NCBI GenBank assembly: GCA_032095175.1 | Contig: DAMCZI010000010.1 | Coordinates: 60,901 to 124,900, forward strand | From: DAMCZI01 sp032095175 | GTDB taxonomy: Bacteria > Bacillota > Clostridia > Clostridiales > Caloramatoraceae | Direction: 5' to 3' | DNA: 64,000 nucleotides | Shown: piece after piece, positions 26,601 through 34,094 of the stretch | How positions within the stretch are numbered: the stretch's first letter is position 1 | How the letters are laid out: every line of letters starts with the position of its first letter | Program-made: the position numbers and the translations under genes | Notes under the pieces: model-generated | Seen by the model: the letters and a program-made list of their open reading frames with translations, nothing else | Databases searched by the model: none | Told to the model about the DNA's origin: nothing

Positions 26601-26716
26601 TATATAAATCGCAATAAAGATTTTGAATAATGTATATTGCGATTTATGAATCAAGGAATATGATTTCGCATAAATGTTTAGGGTCGAGCAATGTAGAATC
26701 ATTTATGCGAAACATA
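26601..26716 (+). repeat. Twin-hairpin repeat, copy 3 (near consensus)
   Basis: Hairpin 1 has AAATCGCAATA/TATTGCGATTT (11 bp). A linker ATGAATCAAGGAATATGA follows. Hairpin 2 has TTTCGCATAAATG/CATTTATGCGAAA (13 bp) around a 23-nt loop ending AGCAATGTAGAAT. It lies between the two duplicated exporter pairs. With the terminator before it, it fills most of a 359-bp gap. An open frame from 26630 runs through it into the next gene but has no ribosome site. Confidence 0.9.
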
Positions 26717-26761
26717 TATATAATTATATTAAAAATATTATATTTTGAGGTATGTGGTTAT

Positions 26762-27514
26762 ATGGAAACAAAAGAGGTGTTGGAAATTGCACTGCTTTCA
26801 GGTGAGATACTGCTTGTAAGTGGTGCAGAGGTATACAGGGTTGAAGAAACAATTAAAAGGATTAGCGATAGCTATAATGTAAATTGCGAATGTTTTGTTA
26901 TGCCAACAGGCATATTTGTTTCAAGTAATGGTAATGGTGATGGTTTTGTTTCATATGTCAGGAGAATAAAGGAAAGATCAATGGATTTACACAAAATAGA
27001 ATTGATAAACAGCTTTTCTAGAAAAATTAGTGAAGATCCTCTTGGATATGATGAAGCAATGAAGGAACTGGAATATATCCAAAATGGCCCATATTTTAAA
27101 TTCCCATTGATGCTTGTAGCGGCAGGAATGACAGCATTTGTTTATGCACTTTTATTTAAGGGAACTTTATTTGAAGCTTTAATAGCCTTTGTAATAAGTG
27201 TGGCTATTTTTGCTTTTCAAACAAAAAGCAAAAATGCGGGGTTTCAATTTTTACAACTGCTTATAGCTGGGATGCTTGCTGGAGGTGTCAGTATAGGAAT
27301 GAAGAAGATATTTCCTGTACTTAACATAGATAAAATAATTATAGGAAGTATAATGATACTTGTACCTGGAGTTGCTATTACCAACAGCATAAAGGATGCT
27401 CTATATGGAGACATAGTTTCGAGCCTTTCTAGAATGGGTGAAGCAATCTTTATTGCCACAGCAGTAGGTATAGGGGTGGCTATTATGTTATTATTTGGAA
27501 CGAGATGGGTGTGA
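26762..27514 (+). CDS. ThrE-type exporter, N-terminal half, copy 2
   Basis: A 250-residue paralogue of the protein at 25229, the same length and strongly similar throughout: E-I-A-L-L-(A/S)-G-E-I-L-L near the start, C-E-C-F-V-M-P and the ending L-L-(L/F)-G-T-R-W-V. Both hold the ThrE N-terminal marks. ATG 26762 is chosen because the alignment with copy 1 begins there. The longer frame to 26630 lies in the repeat. It forms a pair with the next gene. Confidence 0.87.
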   Translation: METKEVLEIALLSGEILLVSGAEVYRVEETIKRISDSYNVNCECFVMPTGIFVSSNGNGDGFVSYVRRIKERSMDLHKIELINSFSRKISEDPLGYDEAMKELEYIQNGPYFKFPLMLVAAGMTAFVYALLFKGTLFEALIAFVISVAIFAFQTKSKNAGFQFLQLLIAGMLAGGVSIGMKKIFPVLNIDKIIIGSIMILVPGVAITNSIKDALYGDIVSSLSRMGEAIFIATAVGIGVAIMLLFGTRWV

Positions 27515-27518
27515 TAAT

Positions 27519-27953
27519 ATGAAGGAATTAATATTAGCGTTTTCGGGAAGCTTTTTTCCATCGGTGCTTTTTAATATTGATAGGAAAAATCTTTTTTGGG
27601 CTGGACTTAGTGGTGCAGTTGGTTGGGGAATATTTACATTAGCTTATAGTATAACTAAAAGTATGGTGCTTTCTGTACTTTTAGGTTCTATTGGAATAGG
27701 AGTATATGGTGAAGCAATGGCTAGAATGCGCAAGTCTCCTGCATCCATATTTACAATACCTGGAATATTCCCGCTTGTACCTGGAATAGGTGCCTATAAC
27801 ACAGTTTTTGCTATAGTTGAAGGCAGAATGGCTGATGCTTATAATACTGGAATAGAGACAATTGCAATTGCAGGTTCCATAGCATTTGGAGTAATGCTTG
27901 CGACAGCATTCTTTAAGATAATGAGAAAAAGAAAATGCAATAGTACTAGGTAA
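27519..27953 (+). CDS. ThrE-type exporter, C-terminal half, copy 2
   Basis: A 144-residue paralogue of the protein at 25986, with F-F-P-S-V-L-F-N-I-D-R, R-K-S-P-A and I-P-G-I-F-P-L-V-P-G. ATG 27519 is 4 bp after the stop of its partner, exactly as in copy 1. A short basic tail is extra. Tandem duplication of the two-gene unit is evident. Confidence 0.87.
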   Translation: MKELILAFSGSFFPSVLFNIDRKNLFWAGLSGAVGWGIFTLAYSITKSMVLSVLLGSIGIGVYGEAMARMRKSPASIFTIPGIFPLVPGIGAYNTVFAIVEGRMADAYNTGIETIAIAGSIAFGVMLATAFFKIMRKRKCNSTR

Positions 27954-27972
27954 ATAATAGATGTAGTATTAC

Positions 27973-28005
27973 TCCCAGCAGTTTGCTGGGAATTTTAATA
28001 TTTTA
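27973..28005 (+). terminator. Terminator after exporter copy 2
   Basis: CCCAGCA-GTT-TGCTGGG followed by AATTTTAATATTTT. Confidence 0.8.
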
Positions 28006-28036
28006 TATGATAAAATGTTAATATGGAGGGATGTAT

Positions 28037-29428
28037 ATGAAAATAAAGTTTTGTGGCGCAGCTAAAACTGTTACAGGTTCATGTTATCTTGTTGAAACAA
28101 CCAATAGGAAGTTCCTCGTTGATTGCGGTATGTTTCAGGGAAGTATGTATGAATTTAACACATCACCATTTCCCTTTAATCCATCAGAAATAGATTTTAT
28201 TATACTTACTCATGCCCATGTGGATCATTCAGGAAGAATACCTCTTCTTGTAAAACAGGGATTTAGTGGAGAAGTGTATTGTACCTCGGCAACTGCTGAA
28301 TTGGCAAATGTTATGTTTAAGGATAGTGCCCATATACAGGAGATGGAGGCGAAATGGAGAAACAAGAAGAGGCTTAGAAAAGGTCTTGAAACAATCGATC
28401 CTTTGTATACTATGAAGGATGCAGAGGATGCTTCTGGCTTTCTAAATCCTGTGTCATATAATCAAGAAGTAACCATCGATGAAAACATAAAATTTAGCTT
28501 TAAGGATGCAGGGCATCTTTTAGGTTCTGGAATAGTATGCCTTGATATAAAAGAAGGTGGTAAAAATAAAAAGATTGTTTTTACAGGAGACCTTGGAAAT
28601 TTCAATATCCCAATAATTCGTGATTATGAGTATATAGAAGAAGCTGACTATTTAATAATTGAATCAACCTATGGTAATAGACTTCATGAAGAAGCTTCTG
28701 AAACAAACAATCTATATGAAGTTATAATGAATACAACTGCTAGAGGGGGAAATGTAATTATTCCATCCTTTGCAGTTGGAAGGACCCAGGAAATATTATA
28801 TATACTTAATTACTATATAGATATAGAAAAGAGAAAAAAGCTTCGAAATATACCTATCTATCTTGACAGTCCACTTGCAGTGGAAGCAACAAGGATATTT
28901 GAAAAGCATAAGGAATGCTATGATGAGGAGGCGTTAGACCTTCTTGAAAAGGATATAAATCCCCTTGATTTTCCTAATCTTAATATGGTACAAAGTGTAG
29001 AGGAATCACAAGGTCTAAATGATAAGAATGGAATTGTTATCATTTCCTCAAGTGGAATGTGTGAAGCAGGAAGGGTTAAGCATCATTTAAAATATAACAT
29101 TTGGAAAAAGAATGCATCTATCGTTTTCACTGGATTTCAGGCGGAGGGAACGCTTGGAAGAAGAATACTTGATGGAGAGAAAAAGATAAAAATTTTTGGG
29201 GAAGAAATGGTTGTAAAGGCTAAGATACACAGTATACCTGGGTTATCCGGTCATGCTGACATGAATGGAATTTTAAACTGGTTTGAAAACATTAAAAATG
29301 GTGTATCACAAAGAATTTTTATAACTCATGGAGAAGTTGAAGCTTCTGAAAACCTGGCGAATGAGATATCAAAGTTAACAAAAGCATGTATTACAATTCC
29401 AAGCCTTTATGATGAATTTCAAATGTAA
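28037..29428 (+). CDS. Beta-CASP metallo-beta-lactamase-fold RNA hydrolase
   Basis: A 463-residue two-zinc hydrolase. The MBL motifs are H-A-H-V-D-H-S-G, A-G-H-L-L-G-S and F-T-G-D-L-G. The beta-CASP part has E-S-T-Y-G-N-R, P-S-F-A-V-G-R-T-Q-E, S-S-S-G-M-C-E-A-G-R and L-S-G-H-A-D, and the final H-G-E closes the metal site. This is the CPSF73/YSH1-like bacterial group, probably a cytoplasmic ribonuclease acting on RNA; targets are unknown. ATG 28037 is preferred over 28031, which is too close to GGAGGG. Confidence 0.9.
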   Translation: MKIKFCGAAKTVTGSCYLVETTNRKFLVDCGMFQGSMYEFNTSPFPFNPSEIDFIILTHAHVDHSGRIPLLVKQGFSGEVYCTSATAELANVMFKDSAHIQEMEAKWRNKKRLRKGLETIDPLYTMKDAEDASGFLNPVSYNQEVTIDENIKFSFKDAGHLLGSGIVCLDIKEGGKNKKIVFTGDLGNFNIPIIRDYEYIEEADYLIIESTYGNRLHEEASETNNLYEVIMNTTARGGNVIIPSFAVGRTQEILYILNYYIDIEKRKKLRNIPIYLDSPLAVEATRIFEKHKECYDEEALDLLEKDINPLDFPNLNMVQSVEESQGLNDKNGIVIISSSGMCEAGRVKHHLKYNIWKKNASIVFTGFQAEGTLGRRILDGEKKIKIFGEEMVVKAKIHSIPGLSGHADMNGILNWFENIKNGVSQRIFITHGEVEASENLANEISKLTKACITIPSLYDEFQM

Positions 29429-29451
29429 TTTTTGACAGCGGAGGGTGAAGT

Positions 29452-30006
29452 ATGAAGGGTAAAACAAGAAATATGATTTTAACAGCTTTGTTTGCAGCAT
29501 TAACTGCTGCAGGTGCATTTATAAAAATACCAATAGGAAGTGTGCCATTTACACTGCAGCTATTTTTCACAGTGCTTTCTGGAATATTACTTGGAGGGAA
29601 ACTAGGTGCGCTTTCACAGCTTGTTTACATTTTAATAGGATTAGCAGGAATACCTATCTTTGCTTCCGGAGGAGGAATTTCATATGTATATAATCCTTCC
29701 TTTGGATATTTAATAGGATTTATTCTTGCATCCTATGTAACAGGGAAGATGGTAGAAGCAAGAGAGAATCCAAGTTTTGTATGGCTGCTAATCTCATGTC
29801 TTATGGGTGCAGTTGTAATATATATAGTTGGTGTTCCTTATTTATACATGATTCTTAAGGTTGTTTTAAATAAGAGTGTAAACATTAGTGGTATTTTAAA
29901 AACAGGATTTTTAATATTTATACCAGGTGACTTGATAAAATGTGTTCTAACAGCATTAATTGGAGTGAAGATTGTTCCAGTTATAAAAAAGGAGATGCTG
30001 AAGTAA
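29452..30006 (+). CDS. bioY: Biotin ECF transporter S component BioY
   Basis: A 184-residue membrane protein with six helices and the BioY landmarks V-P-F-T-L-Q-L-F, L-G-G-K-L-G-A-L-S-Q, G-L-A-G-I-P-I-F and F-G-Y-L-I-G-F. It binds biotin and works with the shared EcfA-EcfT module encoded elsewhere. No biotin genes or BirA site are visible nearby. It is 23 bp after the RNA hydrolase gene, in an unrelated operon partnership. Confidence 0.93.
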   Translation: MKGKTRNMILTALFAALTAAGAFIKIPIGSVPFTLQLFFTVLSGILLGGKLGALSQLVYILIGLAGIPIFASGGGISYVYNPSFGYLIGFILASYVTGKMVEARENPSFVWLLISCLMGAVVIYIVGVPYLYMILKVVLNKSVNISGILKTGFLIFIPGDLIKCVLTALIGVKIVPVIKKEMLK

Positions 30007-30011
30007 ACTAA

Positions 30012-30130
30012 ATATATAAATCACAATAAAGATTTTGAATAATGTACATTGCGATTTATGAACTAAGGAATATGATTTCGCATAAATGTTTAGGGTCAAG
30101 CAATGTAGAATCATTTATGCGAAACATATA
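30012..30130 (+). repeat. Twin-hairpin repeat, copy 4
   Basis: Both hairpins are present. Hairpin 1 has one A-C mismatch (AAATCACAAT/ATTGCGATTT). Hairpin 2 is perfect. The loop ends AGCAATGTAGAAT as in the other copies. It directly follows bioY and may stand in for its terminator. Confidence 0.9.
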
Positions 30131-30157
30131 GAAGACAATAATGATTTGCTAATCCCT

Positions 30158-30227
30158 AATGCCAGATACGTGGCAAGTGGATAATCATGGCATATTAGGG
30201 TTATCTATTTGCTACGTGTCTGGCACA
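30158..30227. repeat. TGCCAGGCACGTGGCAAGT-family palindrome, copy 1
   Basis: Arms TGCCAGATACGTGGCAAGT and GCTACGTGTCTGGCA pair over a long imperfect stem. A second pairing, CCCTAATGCCA with TGGCATATTAGGG, is mutually exclusive with it. The same arm is found at 54045. With copy 4 of the twin-hairpin element it fills the 337-bp gap between bioY and the selenoprotein gene. Confidence 0.75.
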
Positions 30228-30311
30228 TTTGTAATTCAGTAAAAAATTTTTATAATTTCCTTCTTAAAGTTGTAGCAAAAAAGAAGTATATGTTATATAA
30301 TAATATTATAG

Positions 30312-30328
30312 ATACCCCAGGGGGGTAG
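30312..30328. promoter_or_regulatory. Palindromic operator ATACCC-N5-GGGTA before the HesB-like gene
   Basis: ATACCCCAGGGGGGTAG lies just downstream of an AT-rich -10-like region (TATAATAATATTATA) and 15 bp before the ATG. The pattern resembles operators of CsoR/CstR-family repressors as I recall them. The same motif, ATACCC-N5-GGGTAT, stands before the second selenoprotein gene at 54942. Confidence 0.6.
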
Positions 30329-30343
30329 CGAGGAGGAGATTAT

Positions 30344-30643
30344 ATGGAGATTAAAATAACACAACCAGCCATAGAAGTATTAAAGGATAAGATTTCAATG
30401 GGAGGTAACAAATCAGGAGTCAGAGTTTATGTCGCAGGTGTTGGATGAGGTGGACCTACATTTGGACTGGTTCTGGATGAACCAAAAGCAGCAGATGGTG
30501 TACAGGAAGTTGAAGGAATCAAGGTTTTATTTGATAAAGAGCTTTCAGCATACACAAAGGGATTTGAAATAGACTTTAAAAATTCTTTATTTGGAAAAAG
30601 ATTTGTAGTAAACCAACTTTATGGTGGAGGCTCATGTAGATAG
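30344..30643 (+). CDS. HesB/IscA-like selenoprotein with in-frame UGA (Sec35)
   Basis: A 99-residue protein read through TGA at 30446-30448. The frame opens with ATG after AGGAGGAG and closes with TAG 30641. The N-terminus I-K-I-T-Q-P-A-I-E-V-L-K-D-K matches the HesB/IscA fold, and the UGA replaces the first conserved Cys in G-V-G-Sec-G-G-P-T-F-G-L. The C-terminus ends G-G-G-S-C-R, keeping one of the usual cysteines. A hairpin TGGTTC-TGGAT-GAACCA (30468-30484) starts 19 nt after the UGA and has G in its loop, as expected of a bacterial SECIS. HesB-like selenoproteins are a known family. A pseudogene is unlikely because both sides of the UGA are well conserved. Confidence 0.88.
30449..30486 (+). 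promoter_or_regulatory. Putative SECIS element of the HesB-like gene
   Basis: The stem TGGTTC/GAACCA with loop TGGAT lies 19-36 nt after the UGA. Bacterial SECIS hairpins bind SelB and carry a G early in the apical loop; both position and loop fit. Confidence 0.7.
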
Positions 30644-30653
30644 TTGTAAGTAT

Positions 30654-30682
30654 GCCGGGATGTATAATCCCGGCTATATTTG
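30654..30682 (+). terminator. Terminator after the HesB-like selenoprotein
   Basis: GCCGGGAT-GTATA-ATCCCGGC followed by TATATTTG; a strong GC stem with a modest T run. Confidence 0.75.
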
Positions 30683-30821
30683 TATACGGCTAAAGATGAT
30701 GTTATTATTGACTACTTAAGATATTGAATATAATATTAATCTATAATAATATATTATGTTTATGCTATGTGGTTATTTAAATGCAAAATTTAAACTCCAT
30801 ATAAGAAAAGAGGTGCACTAA

Positions 30822-31784
30822 ATGAAAGAGATAGTTATTACTGCAAATGAAGCAGGACAAAGACTTGATAGATTTCTTAGAAAGTATCTTGTTAATATGT
30901 CACTAAGCGGAATTTATAAAGCAATAAGAAAAAAGGACATAAAAATCAATGGAGCTAAATCCAGCGAAAAATATGTGCTTAATCAGGGAGATGTAATACA
31001 ATTTTATTTCGATTTTGATGAAGTAAAGAAAGAAAAGAAATTAGATTTTCTTTCTATAGCTTATGACTTTAAGGTGGCATATGAGGATGAAAATATATTA
31101 GTTGTTGAAAAAAAGGCAGATGTACTTGTACATCCTGATGAAGGCAAGGGAGTCACTCTAACTGATCAGGTTTTATCATTCTTATATGATAAGGGATTGT
31201 ACAATCCAGGTGAGGAAAGGACATTTTCTCCTTCTCCATGCAACAGATTGGACAGAAACACAGAGGGACTTGTTATATTTGCTAAAAACTATGATGCTCT
31301 TAAAGCCGTAAATGAAGCAATAAGGGATGGTGGTGTAGAGAAGCATTATACTACTATGGTAAGTGGAAGAATTGCTGATAATACATATAGGGCATATATT
31401 CTAAAGGACATACAGACCAACAGGGTAAGCATTCATGAAAACAGTGTAAAGGGAGCTAAGGAGATAGTTACAAAGGTATCTAATATTGATAGTATAGGAC
31501 AATTCTCAGTAATAGATATAGACCTTATTACAGGTAGAAGCCATCAGATAAGGGCACATCTTTCCTGGCTTGGAAATCCAATAGTTGGAGATCCGAAGTA
31601 TGGAGATAAAAAGACAAATGCATTTTTCAAGGAAAGATACAACCTTGAAAATCAGTTTTTGGTTGCCCACAAGCTAATTTTCAGGCGCTGCCCAGAAAGC
31701 ATAAAATATCTGGAAGGGAAAACCATTACTATGGCACTGCCTCAACTATTTAAAAAAATTCATAAGGATTTGTTTAAGATATAG
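30822..31784 (+). CDS. RluA-family pseudouridine synthase
   Basis: A 320-residue protein with an N-terminal S4 RNA-binding domain (residues 10-60) and a catalytic domain. The active-site motif is C-N-R-L-D-R-N-T-E-G-L, where the Asp makes the covalent adduct, and late motifs include G-R-S-H-Q-I-R-A-H-L. It isomerises uridines in rRNA or tRNA. A second family member lies at 33008, and the RNA targets of either are unknown. Start ATG 30822 follows AGAGGTG. Confidence 0.9.
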   Translation: MKEIVITANEAGQRLDRFLRKYLVNMSLSGIYKAIRKKDIKINGAKSSEKYVLNQGDVIQFYFDFDEVKKEKKLDFLSIAYDFKVAYEDENILVVEKKADVLVHPDEGKGVTLTDQVLSFLYDKGLYNPGEERTFSPSPCNRLDRNTEGLVIFAKNYDALKAVNEAIRDGGVEKHYTTMVSGRIADNTYRAYILKDIQTNRVSIHENSVKGAKEIVTKVSNIDSIGQFSVIDIDLITGRSHQIRAHLSWLGNPIVGDPKYGDKKTNAFFKERYNLENQFLVAHKLIFRRCPESIKYLEGKTITMALPQLFKKIHKDLFKI

Positions 31785-31897
31785 TTAAAGACCTTCGGTG
31801 CTTGTTCATCGGAGGTCGTTATAAATTAAGGCAAAATATGTGCTTGAGAAGGTAGGAGAAGTAATATATATATACAAATGAGTTGTTGGTGATATGT

Positions 31898-32962
31898 ATG
31901 AAAATCAATAATGAAGCATCAAAATTGGTTTTGTATAATATTATTGCTGTATTCTTACTTTTTGTTGTGGTATCAATATTTGAAAGAGCTGCATATATGG
32001 AAATGCAGATGTATCATAGAGTATATGACGTTTCAGGGGGAATTACAGCTATACAGTATAAGGAGACAAGGGAGCAGTATGGTGTGGGGGATGGGAAAAA
32101 AAGTTGCGTCAAAATATACACATATGTTTATCCGGATAAATTGAGAATTGAAAATCTTGGTGATGAGAAGGTTGTTGAGATATATAATCATGATAAATAT
32201 ATTTACCATGAAATCTCAAAGGAGAGGATAAGGATAAAGGAATGTTTTCCGCCTGATAAACCCTATATAACAGAAATGGAAAAGAGGATGAAGGATATAA
32301 GTGGAATGGGAAACTTTGAATCCTTTGGGTATGAGGAAAGGGATAATATAAGGCTTGAGGTTATTGGAATAAGGTGGAAGGATAATGAAAAAAGATATAT
32401 GAGAAAGTTCTGGATTGGAGAAATAAACGGGATAAAGATGCCTTTTATGGAGGAATACTTTATAGACAATAGAGTGGTTTCAAAGGTGAGCTATGTATTT
32501 TTAAAGGTAAATGAGCCTATAAGTCCTGAGGCTTTTCAAATAGAACCAGCTTTGAAAAATAAGATTATACAGGATGGAGTAATCCCAAGGTATGTTGAAT
32601 CCTTTGAAGAGGCTAGAAGGTATCTTAATTTCAAAATTTTGCTACCTAAAAATGTTCCAGAGGGACTTGTAATATCTGAGATAGCAGTAATACCTCCTGC
32701 TAAGAATCCATCCTTTCACTGTATATATTTCAAGGAGAGTTGTAGAATATACTTAGATGAAAGAACAGATGGAGAAAATTTTGATACTAATACAAGGCTT
32801 GGGAATATTCAATGTTTTTTTACTAAAAATGATGAAAAAATTATTTTAAAATGGGAACAGAAGGGTGTTATTATTACAATTAATGGAGATATAGAGCTTG
32901 AGGATGATATAATGCAGCTGTTCCAGGAGATATCGGGAGAAAAACTTGTAAGAAATGAGTGA
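31898..32962 (+). CDS. Membrane-anchored protein with LolA/RseB-like and DUF4367-like parts
   Basis: A 354-residue protein with one N-terminal membrane helix (about residues 10-30), so probably extracytoplasmic. The middle resembles the outer-membrane lipoprotein-sorting/RseB-like fold common in Gram-positive sigma-factor-linked proteins (Y-T-Y-V-Y-P-D-K-L-R-I-E). The last 130 residues, with F-K-I-L-L-P-K-N-V-P-E-G, resemble DUF4367. The function is unknown; sensing or lipoprotein handling is possible. ATG 31898 is preferred over TTG 31883. It lies between two pseudouridine synthase genes. Confidence 0.7.
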   Translation: MKINNEASKLVLYNIIAVFLLFVVVSIFERAAYMEMQMYHRVYDVSGGITAIQYKETREQYGVGDGKKSCVKIYTYVYPDKLRIENLGDEKVVEIYNHDKYIYHEISKERIRIKECFPPDKPYITEMEKRMKDISGMGNFESFGYEERDNIRLEVIGIRWKDNEKRYMRKFWIGEINGIKMPFMEEYFIDNRVVSKVSYVFLKVNEPISPEAFQIEPALKNKIIQDGVIPRYVESFEEARRYLNFKILLPKNVPEGLVISEIAVIPPAKNPSFHCIYFKESCRIYLDERTDGENFDTNTRLGNIQCFFTKNDEKIILKWEQKGVIITINGDIELEDDIMQLFQEISGEKLVRNE

Positions 32963-33007
32963 ATGGGATAAAATATTCAGTGGACTTTGTACGAAGGAGA
33001 TTAATTT

Positions 33008-33907
33008 ATGGATAATAAACTTGTGTATGAAATAACAAAGGAACATGATGGAAGAAAGCTTATTAACTTTATAAAATCTGGTGCATTGAAATTTTCAACG
33101 AGACTTAGCAGAAAGTTAGTGAGAGGCGGATATATCACAATAAACGGAGAAATGGCAAGATACAAGGATATTCTAAAAGAGGGAGATAGAATTGAAATAA
33201 TATTGGATAGGGAAGAAACTCAAGATATTGAACCCCAGGACATTCCAATAGATGTTGCATATGAGGATATAGATCTTCTTGTTGTAAATAAACCTCCATT
33301 TATGGTGGTTCACCCAACAAAGAGCCATCAGGAAAACACCCTTGCAAATGGAATAATAAACTACTTTAGAACAACAGGACAAAACTGCATAGTAAGGCTT
33401 GTAAATAGACTTGATAGAGATACTTCAGGTCTTGTAATCATAGCAAAAAGTCAGTATGCTCATCAGGCCATGGCAAGAAAACTTGATGCTAATCTAATTG
33501 AGAAGTATTATGTTGCTGTCGTTGAGGGCAGGATGGAAGGAAAGGGTACAATAGATATGCCCATTGACAGACCCTCAGAAGAATCAATGAAAAGGGTTGT
33601 TATGGAGGGAGGTCAAAGAGCTGTAACACATTATGAGGTAATTAAGGCATCAGATGAAATGTCGGTACTTTTAATTAGGCTTGAGACAGGAAAAACTCAT
33701 CAGATAAGAGTTCATATGAGTACAATTGGCCACCCAATAGTTGGGGATACCTTGTATGGAAGTGAAAGTCAGCTTATTAACAGGCAGGCACTTCATGCAT
33801 ATAAGCTAAAATTTGAATCCTTAAGGGATGAGAAAAAGCTTGAGATTACCACAAAAATACCTGATGATATGCAAAAATTGTTGGATATAGTCGAACATAA
33901 ACAGTAA
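33008..33907 (+). CDS. RluA/RluD-family pseudouridine synthase
   Basis: A 299-residue enzyme with an N-terminal S4 domain, followed by the catalytic motif V-N-R-L-D-R-D-T-S-G-L and the late G-K-T-H-Q-I-R-V-H. It shares architecture with the enzyme at 30822 but is clearly divergent. The RNA target cannot be told. ATG 33008 follows GGAGA. Confidence 0.9.
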   Translation: MDNKLVYEITKEHDGRKLINFIKSGALKFSTRLSRKLVRGGYITINGEMARYKDILKEGDRIEIILDREETQDIEPQDIPIDVAYEDIDLLVVNKPPFMVVHPTKSHQENTLANGIINYFRTTGQNCIVRLVNRLDRDTSGLVIIAKSQYAHQAMARKLDANLIEKYYVAVVEGRMEGKGTIDMPIDRPSEESMKRVVMEGGQRAVTHYEVIKASDEMSVLLIRLETGKTHQIRVHMSTIGHPIVGDTLYGSESQLINRQALHAYKLKFESLRDEKKLEITTKIPDDMQKLLDIVEHKQ

Positions 33908-33925
33908 ATTGTATAACAGATATTG

Positions 33926-33954
33926 TTGAGAAAAAATACCATTTGTATTATAAT
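33926..33954 (+). promoter_or_regulatory. Sigma-A-type promoter of the candidate small RNA
   Basis: TTGAGA (33926-33931), 17-bp spacer, TATAAT (33949-33954). Transcription should begin near 33961, exactly where the structured segment begins. Confidence 0.75.
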
Positions 33955-33960
33955 ATTACT

Positions 33961-34031
33961 TGAAGAGGGAAGGATGGATCAGCTCGTTGAGAAAAAGTGG
34001 TCAAGACCGCTAGTTGCCATTCTTCTTTTTT
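33961..34031 (+). ncRNA. Candidate small structured RNA (about 70 nt), unclassified
   Basis: A promoter, a compact fold and a T6 end define it. The outer stem GAAGGATGG (33969-33977) pairs with CCATTCTTC (34017-34025) over 9 bp with one G-U pair. Inside are a small hairpin CTC-GTT-GAG and a 6-bp hairpin GTGGTC-AA-GACCGC. The outer stem sits right before TTTTTT, so it also serves as terminator. There is no plausible ORF, and the next gene is convergent, so it is not a leader. I cannot match it to a known RNA class from memory. Confidence 0.65.
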
Positions 34032-34040
34032 ATGCGCCTT

Positions 34041-34071
34041 AAATACCCCAGCAATTTTTGCTGGGGTATTT
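34041..34071. terminator. Two-way terminator between the small RNA and spoVB
   Basis: AAATACCCCAGCAA-TTT-TTGCTGGGGTATTT, a perfect 14-bp stem that works for both convergent units. Confidence 0.85.
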
Positions 34072-34094
34072 GATATTTTAGGAAGTGTATACCT

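Noticed and set aside
26630..26761. Long N-terminal extension of the second ThrE-type protein
   Set aside because: The added codons lie in the twin-hairpin repeat, have no ribosome site and have no counterpart in copy 1.
30344..30643. Reading the HesB-like frame as a pseudogene or sequencing error
   Set aside because: Conserved residues continue in the same frame after the UGA, the UGA sits on the catalytic Cys position, a SECIS-like hairpin follows, and a second such gene exists in the window.
31787..31825. Hairpin GACCT...AGGTC as a terminator after the RluA-type gene
   Set aside because: The stem is short and interrupted and no clear T run follows, so it was not listed.
33961..34031. tRNA, 4.5S RNA or riboswitch for the downstream gene
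   Set aside because: No cloverleaf or SRP core is visible, and the next gene is on the opposite strand.
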